NCBI GenBank assembly: GCA_029564595.1
Contig: JAKQPS010000183.1
Location: forward strand, 47,886-111,885
Origin: a bacterium
GTDB lineage: Bacteria; UBP15; UBA6099
Reading direction: 5' to 3'
DNA length: 64,000 nt
Shown here: piece by piece, positions 33,677-43,359 of the stretch
Layout: every line of letters starts with the position of its first letter
Position numbering within the stretch: the first letter of the stretch is position 1
Notes under the pieces: model-generated
The model's input: only the letters and a program-made list of their open reading frames with translations
Database searches by the model: none
Told to the model about the DNA's origin: nothing
Position numbers and translations under genes: made by a program

Positions 33677-35994
33677 GATTTACGCTTTCGAGGTTTAGTG
33701 TCCTTGCGTGATTCGCCGTTGAAAAGCATGATGAAAAGAGCGGCGGTCGGAAGCATGAGCGTGGTGGCTCCGGGAACTATGCCGGAATCGTTGGCCGCGA
33801 AAGCGGCGAGAGCTCCGCCGAGAGCCGCGAGATACGCTTTTCTAAAGAAGTCCTGTCGGGAGAAGAGCGATTTGACGCGTTCCGCCGGGAAGTAGTGTGC
33901 CGACAGAGCGACAGCCACGGAGCCGATGAATAGGGCGCTCCAGAAGCTGACGCGCAACAGCCTGAAGTTCACCGCCAGTTTTCGTCCGGCCACAATGAAA
34001 AACTCCTGAGGGCCGCCGCCCTCCACAACTCTGCCGACAAGACTGCCGACGTGCGACGCGTCCCGCGACAGAAGATAGTCCGCCGAAAGCGCCAGCCCGG
34101 CGAGCGCCGCCACGCACAGCCCCGCCGCGATGACGGTCTTCCACGACAGTTTAAGGTTCCACGCCAGCATCGCCATGAGAGCGAACGCAAACACCGACGA
34201 TATCAATCCGCCGAAGTTTGCGCCGATAAAAGGCGCGCCAATCACAAAAGCGGACACGGCGAGAACCAGCGCCATAGCCCATTTGATAAATCCTTGAGCG
34301 GACTTCGCTCTGTCCAGAAGAAGCCCGAAAAACGCAAGCGGCGCTCCAATCATTATTCCCATGTATTCGTTGCCGACTCCGTAGAATCTGGCCCCCATTT
34401 GAGGATAATAGCCCAGAACTGAGTTCTTTATTAGAGAGGCTCCCGTGAGTTGGTCGGCGAGCAAAGCGACCATGTAAAGAGCGGAGAGAGCCATCATTTT
34501 GCCGTCCGCGCCGGGAGCCAGCCAGACGAGCGCGGCCACAATCCCGGCTCCGGCAAAAAAAGCGACGCTGAAATCCGCCGCTTCGCTGAATTGCGGAAAA
34601 GCTCCGAGAATGAGAAACACGAAAAACATCGAAGCCGTCCACAGGATTACTGCGGTCATTGCCGAACGCCAGAATTTTCCCGCTTTATCCAGCCTGAGAA
34701 CAGTGAGGAATCCCAGAACCAACACGATCAGATGCCAGACGACAATGCCCTTTAGAAGGTCGAACCTCGATTCGACGAAAGAATTGCGCGCGTGGAATTC
34801 GGAGATGAAATCAAAAACGCCGCCGACGTCCGCGAAGGACAACGGCGAACCTATGAACTCGACAGGAGCCTCGATTCCGAAGAATCCGCAAACATGAGGA
34901 GCGAAATCGGTGTTGCGCGCCAAGCCCGGCCTTCGAGTCGAAGAGGAAGTCAGCGCCGTCCCCGCTTTGACGCCTGCCCCGTACAAAAGCAGAGGCGTCA
35001 GGGTCTGCTTGAGTTTGGCCGCGTTCGCCGGAGGCGTCGGAGATATCAAAATCAACTGGGTCGTTTCGGGATTGATTTTTTTGGATATCTCCCCAAGAGC
35101 AGCGTCGTAATCGAGAAGAACTCTCCTGTTTGCGTCGATAAAAGCCGCGTCGCTCATCATGTCTCTTAATCTGCCGAGGCGGGCGGCGTCTCCGAGATCG
35201 ACGACAATGAAATGGCTTGCTTCGAGAGTTTTATCAAGTTCATCGAACAAAGCCTTATAGTTCGTTTTATAGTGTGTGGCCGAAAACAGGTCTATTTCCA
35301 CCATCGCCGCCGACACATTGCCGTGGTCGATGAAGCCTTTGGAGTCCATAGCGATGATGGATGCAGAACGCTCCTGAACGCCGAATCGGTCTGAATTGCC
35401 GATTGCGGCGGTTCTGAGGCCGGAGGAGCGCAAAGCGTCGCCAAGCGCGCCCGGCAGCGCGTTCCATCTTCCATCCTGATTCATCCTGAGCAGCGATATT
35501 ATCCCCAGATTCATGATGCCGTCTTCGGGAATGGGAGCGCCCGTAAGATGCGAATAGAGCGGAGCGGCGGGTCTGCCCTCGTAAATCCCGGTCATTCCAT
35601 ACGCCAGACGTCCGTTGTTGTTGCCTCCCGCGGGCAGCCCGGCGTTCAATGTGAGGAAAGAGGCGACTTCAGCCGAGCGAGATTCCCCGCGAGACAGGTA
35701 AGAGTCGGTCCTAGTCACCATCAGGCCGAGAGAGCCTTTTTCGACGAGGGAACGGAAATTTACAAGCGCCGGGTCAGACCAGTCGGAAAGACCGGTGCGG
35801 TCGGCGACAACGACAATCATGCGGCGCTGGGAGAGCGCGGCCGATTTGCCGGGAGCGGCCTCCGCCCCATCCGCTGATTTCGCGCAGAAGAAAGCGGCGG
35901 CGATTATTGTCGATGTTATCGCAAACAATGAACAAGCGCGGTTCAACTTCCAATTCCTCCATCGACCGACGAGTCGCTCACTCATTCTATTCAT
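33673..35994 (-). CDS. Alkaline-phosphatase-like domain fused to a polytopic membrane domain
   Basis: This 773-residue protein has an N-terminal membrane anchor, then an extracytoplasmic domain at about 55-400 resembling the alkaline phosphatase superfamily (MIVVVADRTGLSDW near 58, GDAARLGRL, TQLILISPTPP), followed by 10-12 hydrophobic helices (410-760). Conserved-looking membrane motifs are MGARFYGVGNEYMGIMIG near 535 and FIGANFGGLISS near 590. The family is uncharacterised to my knowledge. It is translationally coupled to a MazG-like gene. The ATG at 35994 follows an AGAGG site. The metal-site aspartates of true phosphatases are not all evident, so activity is uncertain. Confidence 0.6.
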   Translation of the reverse strand: MNRMSERLVGRWRNWKLNRACSLFAITSTIIAAAFFCAKSADGAEAAPGKSAALSQRRMIVVVADRTGLSDWSDPALVNFRSLVEKGSLGLMVTRTDSYLSRGESRSAEVASFLTLNAGLPAGGNNNGRLAYGMTGIYEGRPAAPLYSHLTGAPIPEDGIMNLGIISLLRMNQDGRWNALPGALGDALRSSGLRTAAIGNSDRFGVQERSASIIAMDSKGFIDHGNVSAAMVEIDLFSATHYKTNYKALFDELDKTLEASHFIVVDLGDAARLGRLRDMMSDAAFIDANRRVLLDYDAALGEISKKINPETTQLILISPTPPANAAKLKQTLTPLLLYGAGVKAGTALTSSSTRRPGLARNTDFAPHVCGFFGIEAPVEFIGSPLSFADVGGVFDFISEFHARNSFVESRFDLLKGIVVWHLIVLVLGFLTVLRLDKAGKFWRSAMTAVILWTASMFFVFLILGAFPQFSEAADFSVAFFAGAGIVAALVWLAPGADGKMMALSALYMVALLADQLTGASLIKNSVLGYYPQMGARFYGVGNEYMGIMIGAPLAFFGLLLDRAKSAQGFIKWAMALVLAVSAFVIGAPFIGANFGGLISSVFAFALMAMLAWNLKLSWKTVIAAGLCVAALAGLALSADYLLSRDASHVGSLVGRVVEGGGPQEFFIVAGRKLAVNFRLLRVSFWSALFIGSVAVALSAHYFPAERVKSLFSRQDFFRKAYLAALGGALAAFAANDSGIVPGATTLMLPTAALFIMLFNGESRKDTKPRKRKS

Positions 35995-36174
35995 CAGACG
36001 CCTCTTTGTCTAACCGGATTTTTCGAGAAGAATCGGTGGGATGACTTGCGCCCCGGTTCCGCCGCTCCGCCCGCGCGCCGCGACATGTCATTTCTTTTTC
36101 AGCAGTTACAAAATTGTCGTTTCAGATTAGGATAATATATTAGTAATGAAAATGAGAACGGCGGAGACCTTGTC

Positions 36175-36699
36175 ATGACCGTCATGGAAACGCTGAAGCA
36201 TTGCCGGCTTTTTGAATTCTTGTCCGACGATGAGCTGGAGCTAATCGCCACGAAGGTTGAGGAGCGCCACTACAGAAAGGGCGATTTCATCTGCCGAGAG
36301 GGCGCATGGGGCGACTCGATGTACATCATCGGGCAGGGCGAGATAAAAATCGTAAAAAAACTCGACACGGAAACGGTCTGGGACATAACGTCGCTAAGGC
36401 ACGGTGATTTTTTCGGCGAGGTGGCTCTTGTGGACGGGAGTCCGAGAACCGCGAGCGGAATAGCTCTGGTCAACTCGACCGTGCTTGAACTTTACGGACG
36501 CGACTTCAAGATGCTTATGAACGCCGGCGACGCACTCTCGAATAAAATGCTAGAATCTCTTCTGCGGGTTCTTATCAACCGAATCCGCGCCACTGACGAT
36601 ATAGTCACCAACATAATGGCGGAAAAGCTCAAAGGCGAAAGCGGCCACTCCGCCACCATGAGAGAAATCGTCAGCAGGGCGATGGTTTCCAGAAAGTGA
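36175..36699 (+). CDS. Cyclic nucleotide-binding domain protein
   Basis: This 174-residue protein is one cNMP-binding domain (about residues 10-125) with the beta-roll GDFICREGAWGDSMYIIGQGEIKIV and the phosphate-binding cassette FGEVALVDGSPRTASGIA near 82-99. It lacks the C-terminal helix-turn-helix of Crp, so it is not a DNA-binding regulator; the last 45 residues are helical. It could sense cAMP or cGMP as a stand-alone receiver. The two cyclase genes at 43-48 kb are natural candidates to make the ligand. GGAGA precedes the ATG. Confidence 0.82.
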   Translation: MTVMETLKHCRLFEFLSDDELELIATKVEERHYRKGDFICREGAWGDSMYIIGQGEIKIVKKLDTETVWDITSLRHGDFFGEVALVDGSPRTASGIALVNSTVLELYGRDFKMLMNAGDALSNKMLESLLRVLINRIRATDDIVTNIMAEKLKGESGHSATMREIVSRAMVSRK

Positions 36700-36804
36700 T
36701 GTCGGAAATCCGAAGTTCAAGCCGAGCGCGCTAGTATCGATAATCTTATTCTAAAACAGAATAATACCTAGAGATGCAATTATATTTATATCGTTGAAAA
36801 TGGG

Positions 36805-36822
36805 TTCCCGCTTTCGCGGGAA
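36805..36822. repeat. REP-like hairpin
   Basis: TTCCCGC-TTTC-GCGGGAA followed by TGACGG is the common REP-type sequence seen between genes in many bacteria. It occurs once in the 273-base gap between the cNMP protein and GH36 genes, which holds nothing else identifiable. Confidence 0.6.
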
Positions 36823-36972
36823 TGACGGCAAAAAATAAGAATGACGGTGTAAAAGAAAACAATTACGGCGCGGAGATGTATGCTCGCTCTCAGTGGCGAT
36901 TCAGCTTCTCGCGAGTCGAATCAACTAACGATAGGCATAATGGCAAGCACGAAACTTGATTATGCTGCGCGC

Positions 36973-39387
36973 TCAAGAATTCTTTCTAACTTTTAATTCC
37001 AAGCGCGCTGAATCCCGATATTGCATATCTACGGAGAACACCTCGCCGGAAACGCGGGTCAGTTCGCGCTTCTCGCCGTTGATAAGGCACGAGTCGGGAA
37101 CGAAGGGGGCGGGGCAAGAAATTAAAACGCGCCCTTCCCGCGCCGCGGGCGCGATGAACTCCATTTCCAGAACGCCGGACGCAGGATCGAACTTCTGCGA
37201 GACGAGGTCGACGCCGCCCTGAGTGAAGTGGTGAGTGGCGGCGACGAGGCATGGTTCCGGGCGCGCCGGGCGCGCGGCGAGTATCCTTGAGCCGTGCGCG
37301 GGAACTTTCGACAGCGCAACCTCCCCTTTCGCCGTCCCGTAATACTTCTGCTCCCACAATTCAAAAACGTGATACTCGTCGGACGCGGAGAGGCCGAGCC
37401 GCTCGAATGAGACGGAAACGTCCGCCGGGGCGTCCGACCAGTTGAAAACGCCCGCTACGACCGCAGGGTCGAACTCCCGGTCGAATTTATAAACCAAAGT
37501 GGTCGGAGTCGTGTTTGCGGGCGAGTCGAACAGGTCCACAGGGACGGCGGGTTGAGGCATCGGCGGTATCAACATGGAGGCCAGCCTAATGGATTCGGAG
37601 GTTAGTTTGGAAAGATTGTCGCTGATGAACAGCGGGCCGCCGCAAAAGGCGACTATCGCCGCGTGGGTGTATACCTCGTCGCGCGTAAGTTTGGTGTCCT
37701 CGAACCTGCACATGAGGCAGTCGGGATCGTTCCATCCCCATGTTCCGCCGAGGAAATGCCGGGAGAAATTCGACGAGGCGACATCGAACGCGCTGGGTGG
37801 AGCCGGATGACCGACGAAATCCGCAAGGAACTTGTTGTGCCATTCGGGGCCGGTGTCGCCGGAAACCCTCATGGCGTTCACAATGCCCAAACCGAGAGCG
37901 ATGGGGATGCCGCAACCGAGGATGTAGGTTTCCGGCCCGGCGGCGTCCCTTATCGCCTGAAGGCCGCGCCTGAAAGCCTGCGCTCTCGTCGCCTCCGGGT
38001 CGTATCGAAGCCCGTTGGTCGCCCCGTTATGCAGGAAGTCCAGTTTGAGATAATCATATCCCCACTCGTTCACAATCGTTGAGAAGAGAACGCCAAGCCA
38101 TTTGAGAACATCCGGATGGGTCGTGTCGAGAGGGAGCATCCATCCGAATGTGTCCGTGTTGGGCCATATCGAAACCCGCCTGACCTTGCTTGCGGACTCC
38201 CGGACGAACCAGTCCCTGTGATTGCGGAACAGCAAGCTTCTGTTTGTTGCGAAAAAAGGAGCCAGCCAAAGGCCGGGACGAAAGCCGGCCTCTTTTATTC
38301 TGCCGTTGAGCCATGCCAGCCCATGCGGGAATTTCTTGTTGGAGTCGAACCAGTCGCCGGGAGCAGGCTCATAGCCGTCGTCAATTTGAAAGATGTCAAT
38401 AGGCAACCTGTCGCGAAGGGAAACCGCGGCTTCTAGGTTCTCCAAAATGACCCGCTCGGTCATGCGATGGTAATAGAAATACCAAGAGCACCAGCCGACG
38501 GGGGGAGACGGGAACTTAGAAGAGACGGGAGGCGGAGCCGCTTTTGCGGCGAGCGAGGCGTATGAGCGCAGAGAAGCGTTGGCGGCGGCTGTGGCGGCTC
38601 CCGAATCTCGACCGGCGCCTTCGGCGGCCCGCGCGGGAATAATCGCCAGTTTTTCAGAGCGGAGTTCGCCGCCTGCGCGAGCCGGAGCCTTCTCGCCTCT
38701 TGAGACCGCGCGCATGAAATGGAACTGGCCGTCGCGCGATTTGAACTCCACCTGAGAGAGTTTGTCGCAAACCGTGATGAACCCGGCTGCAAGAGAGCGG
38801 CCGGAAACAATGTCGGCAGCCAAGCCGTGCCATTCGCTTATGAAATGGCCGCGCGCGCCGGGAGGCTTCACCTCAGGATTTGCGCAGCCGTCGTGAATAA
38901 GGTCGTGAATCGCGGGTGGCAGCTTCTCGTCCCACTTCCTGACGTCGCTGCCGCTCCATGTGAGAAACCCGTTGCGCAGGAATCTGTAGTCAGGCCGCGC
39001 CTGCGCCGAGCCGAACAGGGAGCCTCCCCTGCCCCGGTCAAGATCGAAAGGATACAAATCCGCGCCTTTTATGTCGGAGTCGCCGCAATTGCGAAGAGAC
39101 ACGGCCGCGGCGAAACCTGAAACGCCTTCCAGAGGCTCGAATTCAATCGCCAGCTCAATTCTTCGGTCTGAAAAACGGTAAACGACCGAAAGCAAGCCGT
39201 CCGAACGGTCAACGACGCGGGAAACGGAGTCGGATGAGCGGAGAGCGCCGGAACCGCTTCCGAAAACCGCTGCGCAAGTGGCGCGCTCGAAAACATACTC
39301 GCCCCGCGATTCGTCTCTTAGGGAATATTCTCCCTTTGCGACATTGCATTCAATAGAAAGCGAACCTGACTTCAGAGTTTCGATCAT
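36973..39387 (-). CDS. Alpha-galactosidase-like glycoside hydrolase (GH36)
   Basis: This 804-residue protein has a beta-rich N-terminal domain, a (beta/alpha)8 catalytic barrel at about 290-640 and a C-terminal sandwich. GH36 signatures are GWCSWYFYYHRMTER near 300, FQIDDGYEPAPGDW near 335, GLWLAPF near 365, WGYDYLKLDFLHNG near 445 (nucleophile Asp) and MRVSGDTGPEW near 500 (acid/base Asp). The family cleaves alpha-galactosides. No signal peptide is present, so it probably works on imported sugars. GGAGA precedes the ATG. It is not part of a sugar operon here. Confidence 0.85.
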   Translation of the reverse strand: MIETLKSGSLSIECNVAKGEYSLRDESRGEYVFERATCAAVFGSGSGALRSSDSVSRVVDRSDGLLSVVYRFSDRRIELAIEFEPLEGVSGFAAAVSLRNCGDSDIKGADLYPFDLDRGRGGSLFGSAQARPDYRFLRNGFLTWSGSDVRKWDEKLPPAIHDLIHDGCANPEVKPPGARGHFISEWHGLAADIVSGRSLAAGFITVCDKLSQVEFKSRDGQFHFMRAVSRGEKAPARAGGELRSEKLAIIPARAAEGAGRDSGAATAAANASLRSYASLAAKAAPPPVSSKFPSPPVGWCSWYFYYHRMTERVILENLEAAVSLRDRLPIDIFQIDDGYEPAPGDWFDSNKKFPHGLAWLNGRIKEAGFRPGLWLAPFFATNRSLLFRNHRDWFVRESASKVRRVSIWPNTDTFGWMLPLDTTHPDVLKWLGVLFSTIVNEWGYDYLKLDFLHNGATNGLRYDPEATRAQAFRRGLQAIRDAAGPETYILGCGIPIALGLGIVNAMRVSGDTGPEWHNKFLADFVGHPAPPSAFDVASSNFSRHFLGGTWGWNDPDCLMCRFEDTKLTRDEVYTHAAIVAFCGGPLFISDNLSKLTSESIRLASMLIPPMPQPAVPVDLFDSPANTTPTTLVYKFDREFDPAVVAGVFNWSDAPADVSVSFERLGLSASDEYHVFELWEQKYYGTAKGEVALSKVPAHGSRILAARPARPEPCLVAATHHFTQGGVDLVSQKFDPASGVLEMEFIAPAAREGRVLISCPAPFVPDSCLINGEKRELTRVSGEVFSVDMQYRDSARLELKVRKNS

Positions 39388-39580
39388 CCCGGCTCTCCAA
39401 TTCTCGGCGGCAACGCCGCGCGATGAATATTATAGATAATGGAGAGCAAACATGGAACATCGGGGGCGACTGCGGCAAACCGGAAAAAGGCTCTTTGAAA
39501 AAAATATTCAAGGATATTTCCATTTCACGCCGGGTTTGGATAGAATGTAATCCTAAAAAATCAACGGGAGGAAGTTGCCG

Positions 39581-39913
39581 ATGTCAGAAATCAAAAGTTT
39601 TTTCGAGGAAAAGCTGCCGGCGAAGTTCAGCGCGGATCCGAGCAAAGCTGAGAGCATGAGCGGAAAATACCTGTTCGTGATCGAAGGCGATGGCGGAGGC
39701 GCGTGGAGCGTCGATTTCCCGGGCGGAGGAGCGATGGACGTGGCCGCCGGCGAGTGCGACGACGCGGCCTGCAAGATCATCGTTCAAGCTGAAGACTGGT
39801 CGGGGATCCTGAACGGCGAGATGGACGCCACCACGGCGTTCATGACCGGCAAACTGCGGATCGAAGGCGACATGGCGATGGCCATGAAGCTGCAGCCCAT
39901 ACTGGGCGCGTAA
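39581..39913 (+). CDS. SCP2 sterol-binding-domain protein
   Basis: This 110-residue single-domain protein has the SCP-2 fold: an N-terminal helix, GKYLFVIEGDGGGAWSVDF near 30, CKIIVQAEDWSGILNGEMD near 65 and TAFMTGKLRIEGDMAMAMKL near 85. Such proteins bind lipids or fatty acyl chains in a hydrophobic cavity. GGGAGG lies before the ATG; a TTG two codons upstream is the alternative. It stands alone. Confidence 0.85.
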   Translation: MSEIKSFFEEKLPAKFSADPSKAESMSGKYLFVIEGDGGGAWSVDFPGGGAMDVAAGECDDAACKIIVQAEDWSGILNGEMDATTAFMTGKLRIEGDMAMAMKLQPILGA

Positions 39914-39927
39914 GCTGGAAAGTTCCG

Positions 39928-39954
39928 GGCGGCGCGTCTCTAAGGCGCGCCGCC
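39928..39954 (+). terminator. Strong GC hairpin after the SCP2 gene
   Basis: GGCGGCGCG and CGCGCCGCC form a perfect 9-base-pair stem with a 9-base loop, 14 bases after the stop. There is no U-run, so it may be a weak terminator or an mRNA-stabilising hairpin. Confidence 0.5.
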
Positions 39955-40022
39955 TTGCTCCATCCTTTCCGGCAAAACAAGCTTGATTCAGGCTCGCTCC
40001 CATCGGGAGCGTGTTAGTTTAT

Positions 40023-40052
40023 TTGGATTGTCCCAATTAAATGTGCTAAAAT
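40023..40052 (+). promoter_or_regulatory. Candidate promoter of the CvpA-like gene
   Basis: TTGGAT (40023-40028) and TAAAAT (40047-40052) are separated by 18 bases, about 77 bases before the start codon at 40129. This promoter may also serve metK. Confidence 0.4.
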
Positions 40053-40128
40053 AGTGCCGTTATGGTTTTTTTAGCGAAACGGCGGCACATCGGAGTATAT
40101 ATCCGATGACGCTTCACGGAGGCAGGGT

Positions 40129-40599
40129 ATGAGCGCGGCTGATTACGTGTCTATCGCAATAATATTGGCGTTCTGCGCGTGCGGCGCTTTTCTCGGCGCG
40201 GTCAGAAGCATCATGCTTTTGCTTGGAATGATTTTTGCGACTTCATTCGTTGAACGAATGGTCGATCAGGGAGCCACTCAGGGCGCGTACGTTTGGACTT
40301 TCATAGGAATCACAGCAGCGTTCACCGTTGGCGGATTTCTCTTATACGGCTATTCCCGAATAACTTTTATCGAATCAATGGAAGGCGTATTCGGAGCAAT
40401 AATCGCGGGCGCGGCAGGATGGGGGATCGCAAGATTCGTCCTGTCGGTGTTTCTGTATTACCTGCCGGAGTCTTCTTTCGCGATGATGATAGTTCCCGGC
40501 GCTTCAATCGCTTGGGATGTTTATAACGTGACGCCATGGCAAATGCTGATGGGACGCACGGAAAGCTTGAGAAATCCATCGCCCGACTTAGGGATATGA
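40129..40599 (+). CDS. CvpA-like membrane protein
   Basis: This 156-residue protein has four hydrophobic segments: about 7-25, 28-45, 53-72 and 82-115. The N-terminus resembles the CvpA (colicin V production) family: DYVSIAIILAFCACGAFLGAVRSIMLLLG. The later helices are less typical, so the family assignment is tentative. It lies 31 bases upstream of metK and may be co-transcribed with it. Confidence 0.45.
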   Translation: MSAADYVSIAIILAFCACGAFLGAVRSIMLLLGMIFATSFVERMVDQGATQGAYVWTFIGITAAFTVGGFLLYGYSRITFIESMEGVFGAIIAGAAGWGIARFVLSVFLYYLPESSFAMMIVPGASIAWDVYNVTPWQMLMGRTESLRNPSPDLGI

Positions 40600-40630
40600 G
40601 CGATAAATAAAAACAAGGAGCTGAACAACT

Positions 40631-41827
40631 GTGAAGAGACATCTTTTTTCGTCGGAATCGGTAACGGAAGGCCACCCGGACAAAATATGCGACCACATAT
40701 CCGACGCGGTGCTGGACGCGGCGCTTGCCGCCGACAAATCCAGCCGCGTGGCGTGCGAGACCGCCATAACGACCGGTCTTGTCCTTGTTGCGGGCGAAAT
40801 CACCACTAAAGCCCAGTTGGACATTCCGAGCATCGCGCGCGAAACCATCCGGAAAATCGGTTACGACAACGCGGACTACGGGTTTGACTGCGACACGTGC
40901 GGCGTGATCGTCGCCGTTGACAAACAGTCGCCCGACATCGACATGGGCGTGAGCAAAGCCCTTGAAGTGCGCAGAAAAAAGACCCTCTCGAAAGAAGACC
41001 AATACAACCTTCAGGGAGCAGGCGATCAGGGCATGATGTTCGGATACGCCTGCAATGAGACCAAGGAACTGATGCCGCTGCCGATATCTCTGGCGCAGAA
41101 GCTTTGCCTGAGAATGTCGCAAGTCCGCCGCAACGGCACAATGGGGTACCTGCGCCCGGACGGCAAAAGCCAAGTCACAGTCGTTTACGAAAACGGCAAA
41201 CCTGTCGCGGTGGACACAGTGATACTTTCTTCACAGCACAGCCCGGCTGTTTCGCTGTCGAAGATCGAAGCCGATATGAAGAAGTTCGTGCTTGATAAAA
41301 TAATACCCAAAAAGATGATGACGTCCGGGACGCGGCTCTTGGTAAACCCGACGGGAAGGTTCGTCGTGGGCGGCCCGATGGGAGACACAGGGCTGACAGG
41401 CCGAAAGATAATCGTGGACACATACGGCGGATACGGAAGGCACGGCGGCGGCGCGTTCTCAGGCAAGGACCCGTCGAAAGTGGACCGCTCAGGGGCTTAT
41501 ATGGCCAGATACGCCGCCAAGAATATCGTCGCGGCGGGCGCCGCGGACAAATGCGAAATTCAGGTCGCCTACTCCATCGGCGTGGCAAAGCCCGTGTCAG
41601 TTCACATCGAAACATTCGGAACTGAAAAGGTATCTGTCGAGAAGATAGAGAAAGCGGTTCTCGCTACGCTCGATTTCAGGCCCGCCGCGATAATAGACAA
41701 GCTGAATCTGCGAAGGCCGATATACTCGAAGACCGCCTCATACGGCCACTTCGGGAGGGACGACGCGGATTTCACATGGGAAAAAACAGACAAGGCCGCG
41801 GCTCTGAAAAAAGCTCTCGGCTTATAG
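40631..41827 (+). CDS. metK: S-adenosylmethionine synthetase
   Basis: MetK makes SAM from methionine and ATP, the cell's methyl donor. The 398-residue protein shows [18 protein letters not shown] at the start, a [12 protein letters not shown] loop near 120, [21 protein letters not shown] near 240 (P-loop-like site), [17 protein letters not shown] near 280 and [11 protein letters not shown] near 320. The start is GTG at 40631, with AAGGAG ten bases upstream. No SAM riboswitch is visible in the short upstream gap. Confidence 0.97.
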   Translation: MKRHLFSSESVTEGHPDKICDHISDAVLDAALAADKSSRVACETAITTGLVLVAGEITTKAQLDIPSIARETIRKIGYDNADYGFDCDTCGVIVAVDKQSPDIDMGVSKALEVRRKKTLSKEDQYNLQGAGDQGMMFGYACNETKELMPLPISLAQKLCLRMSQVRRNGTMGYLRPDGKSQVTVVYENGKPVAVDTVILSSQHSPAVSLSKIEADMKKFVLDKIIPKKMMTSGTRLLVNPTGRFVVGGPMGDTGLTGRKIIVDTYGGYGRHGGGAFSGKDPSKVDRSGAYMARYAAKNIVAAGAADKCEIQVAYSIGVAKPVSVHIETFGTEKVSVEKIEKAVLATLDFRPAAIIDKLNLRRPIYSKTASYGHFGRDDADFTWEKTDKAAALKKALGL

Positions 41828-41921
41828 TTCGCTAATGCTTCAAATAATTCCATGCTATATGACTCCGAAGAGCGTCTGTTTTTGATAATTGTGTTGTTGT
41901 GACTTTTTTGGATTATCGCAC

Positions 41922-43103
41922 ATGGTAAAAACCGGGCTTGAGACCTTTTTCAAAAGCGGAGGCGCGGCTGGAAAGCTCGCCGGCGCTCGCGTTGGGCTGA
42001 TAGTCAATCCTGCCTCCATCAATCCCTCATGTATACACGCGGCGGACGTGTTTGCGGGACGCGCCGCCGATTTCGGATTCAGGCTGACCGCCCTTTTCGG
42101 CCCGCAACACGGCATAAGGGGCGAAACTCAGGACAACATGATCGAGTGGTCGGGGTTCACCGACCCAAAGCTTGGAATTCCCGCCCACAGCTTGTACGGA
42201 GAGACCCGCGAGCCTACGGTTGAAATGCTTTCTGACGCGGACGTTCTGGTTTTCGACGTTCAGGACGTCGGCACGAGAGTTTACACGTTTATCTGGACGA
42301 TGGCGCTTGCGATGCGCTCGTGCGCTCGTCTCGGAAAGAAGTTCGTTATTCTCGACAGGCCGAATCCTATAGGGGGGCTTGAAGTCGAGGGCGCTCCTCT
42401 CGATTCTGAATTTTCATCGTTCGTCGGATTACTGCCCATCCCGATGCGGCACGGCATGACCACCGCCGAACTGGCGCTTATGTTCAAATCTGAATTCGGA
42501 ATCGGCTGCGACTTGGAAATTGTGAAAATGGAAGGATGGCGGCGGGAGATGACCTTCGAGCAGACTGGTCTGCCGTGGGTTCTCCCCTCCCCCAATATGC
42601 CGACGCCGGACACGGCTAGGGTGTATCCGGGCGGGGTCATATTCGAAGGGACGAATGTGTCCGAAGGCAGAGGAACGACGCGGCCATTCGAGCTTGTGGG
42701 AGCGCCGTGGGCTGACGCGAGAGCGCTGGCGGACGGACTCAACGCCCGCGAGCTGCCCGGAACGCTGTTCCGCGAATGCTGGTTCGAGCCGACTTTTCAC
42801 AAATGGGCAGGCAAGCGTTGCGGGGGCGTTCAGACGCATGTTATCGACGCCGCCGCGTTCCGCCCTCTTGAAGCCGCGCTCTGTCTTCTCTCCGATATCA
42901 GGGCGCAGTCCCCTTCAGAATTCGCATGGAAACAACCGCCATACGAATACGAGCACATCAGACTGCCCATAGATTTGATATTCGGCTCCGACACGGTTCG
43001 CAAGGATATCGAGGCCGGACGCGACCCTCGCGATATCGCGGCTTCATGGCGTCCGGGCGAAGAATATTTCCGCCGACTGCGCGAAAAATATTTCTTATAT
43101 TGA
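41922..43103 (+). CDS. Exo-beta-N-acetylmuramidase NamZ-type (DUF1343, GH171)
   Basis: This 393-residue protein matches the DUF1343/YbbC family, in which NamZ releases terminal MurNAc from peptidoglycan fragments. Signatures are ALFGPQHGIRGETQDN near 55, SLYGETREPT near 80, LVFDVQDVGTRVYTFIWTM near 100, ILDRPNPIGG near 130 and EGTNVSEGRGTTRPFE near 230. No signal peptide is visible, so it may act on recycled muropeptides, although some members are exported. The start is taken at ATG 41922, where family homology begins; an earlier ATG at 41889 adds 11 residues. A clear terminator follows. Confidence 0.85.
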   Translation: MVKTGLETFFKSGGAAGKLAGARVGLIVNPASINPSCIHAADVFAGRAADFGFRLTALFGPQHGIRGETQDNMIEWSGFTDPKLGIPAHSLYGETREPTVEMLSDADVLVFDVQDVGTRVYTFIWTMALAMRSCARLGKKFVILDRPNPIGGLEVEGAPLDSEFSSFVGLLPIPMRHGMTTAELALMFKSEFGIGCDLEIVKMEGWRREMTFEQTGLPWVLPSPNMPTPDTARVYPGGVIFEGTNVSEGRGTTRPFELVGAPWADARALADGLNARELPGTLFRECWFEPTFHKWAGKRCGGVQTHVIDAAAFRPLEAALCLLSDIRAQSPSEFAWKQPPYEYEHIRLPIDLIFGSDTVRKDIEAGRDPRDIAASWRPGEEYFRRLREKYFLY

Positions 43104-43211
43104 GATTGAATTAAGGAAAAGACATCGCCGCTTCGTTTAGCGATTCTTAATAGACAACACTTATAATCCCGAATTCGTCGATAGAACCGACGAACCGGGG
43201 CGATTTTCATA

Positions 43212-43244
43212 GCGGCAAACTGCTTCGTTGCCGCCACATTTTTT
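43212..43244 (+). terminator. Rho-independent terminator of the NamZ gene
   Basis: GCGGCAA (43212-43218) and TTGCCGC (43228-43234) form a perfect stem with a 9-base loop, then a short spacer and six T (43239-43244). Confidence 0.8.
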
Positions 43245-43310
43245 GTTCATGAACCTTATGTTCTATTCACTGCAAAAATGCGCCTTGCGCCTCGTATTTC
43301 ATCCGCTCTG

Positions 43311-43345
43311 AAAAAACGCTCCCGAATCCTAACGACGGATTCGGG
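43311..43345 (-). terminator. Terminator of the cyclase-1 gene; member of a repeated hairpin
   Basis: On the minus strand a 9-base-pair stem (CCCGAATCC with GGATTCGGG; plus 43321-43329 and 43337-43345) precedes AGCG and six U. A near copy lies at 48192-48218 after purQ. Confidence 0.8.
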
Positions 43346-43359
43346 ATAATTCAAAATGA

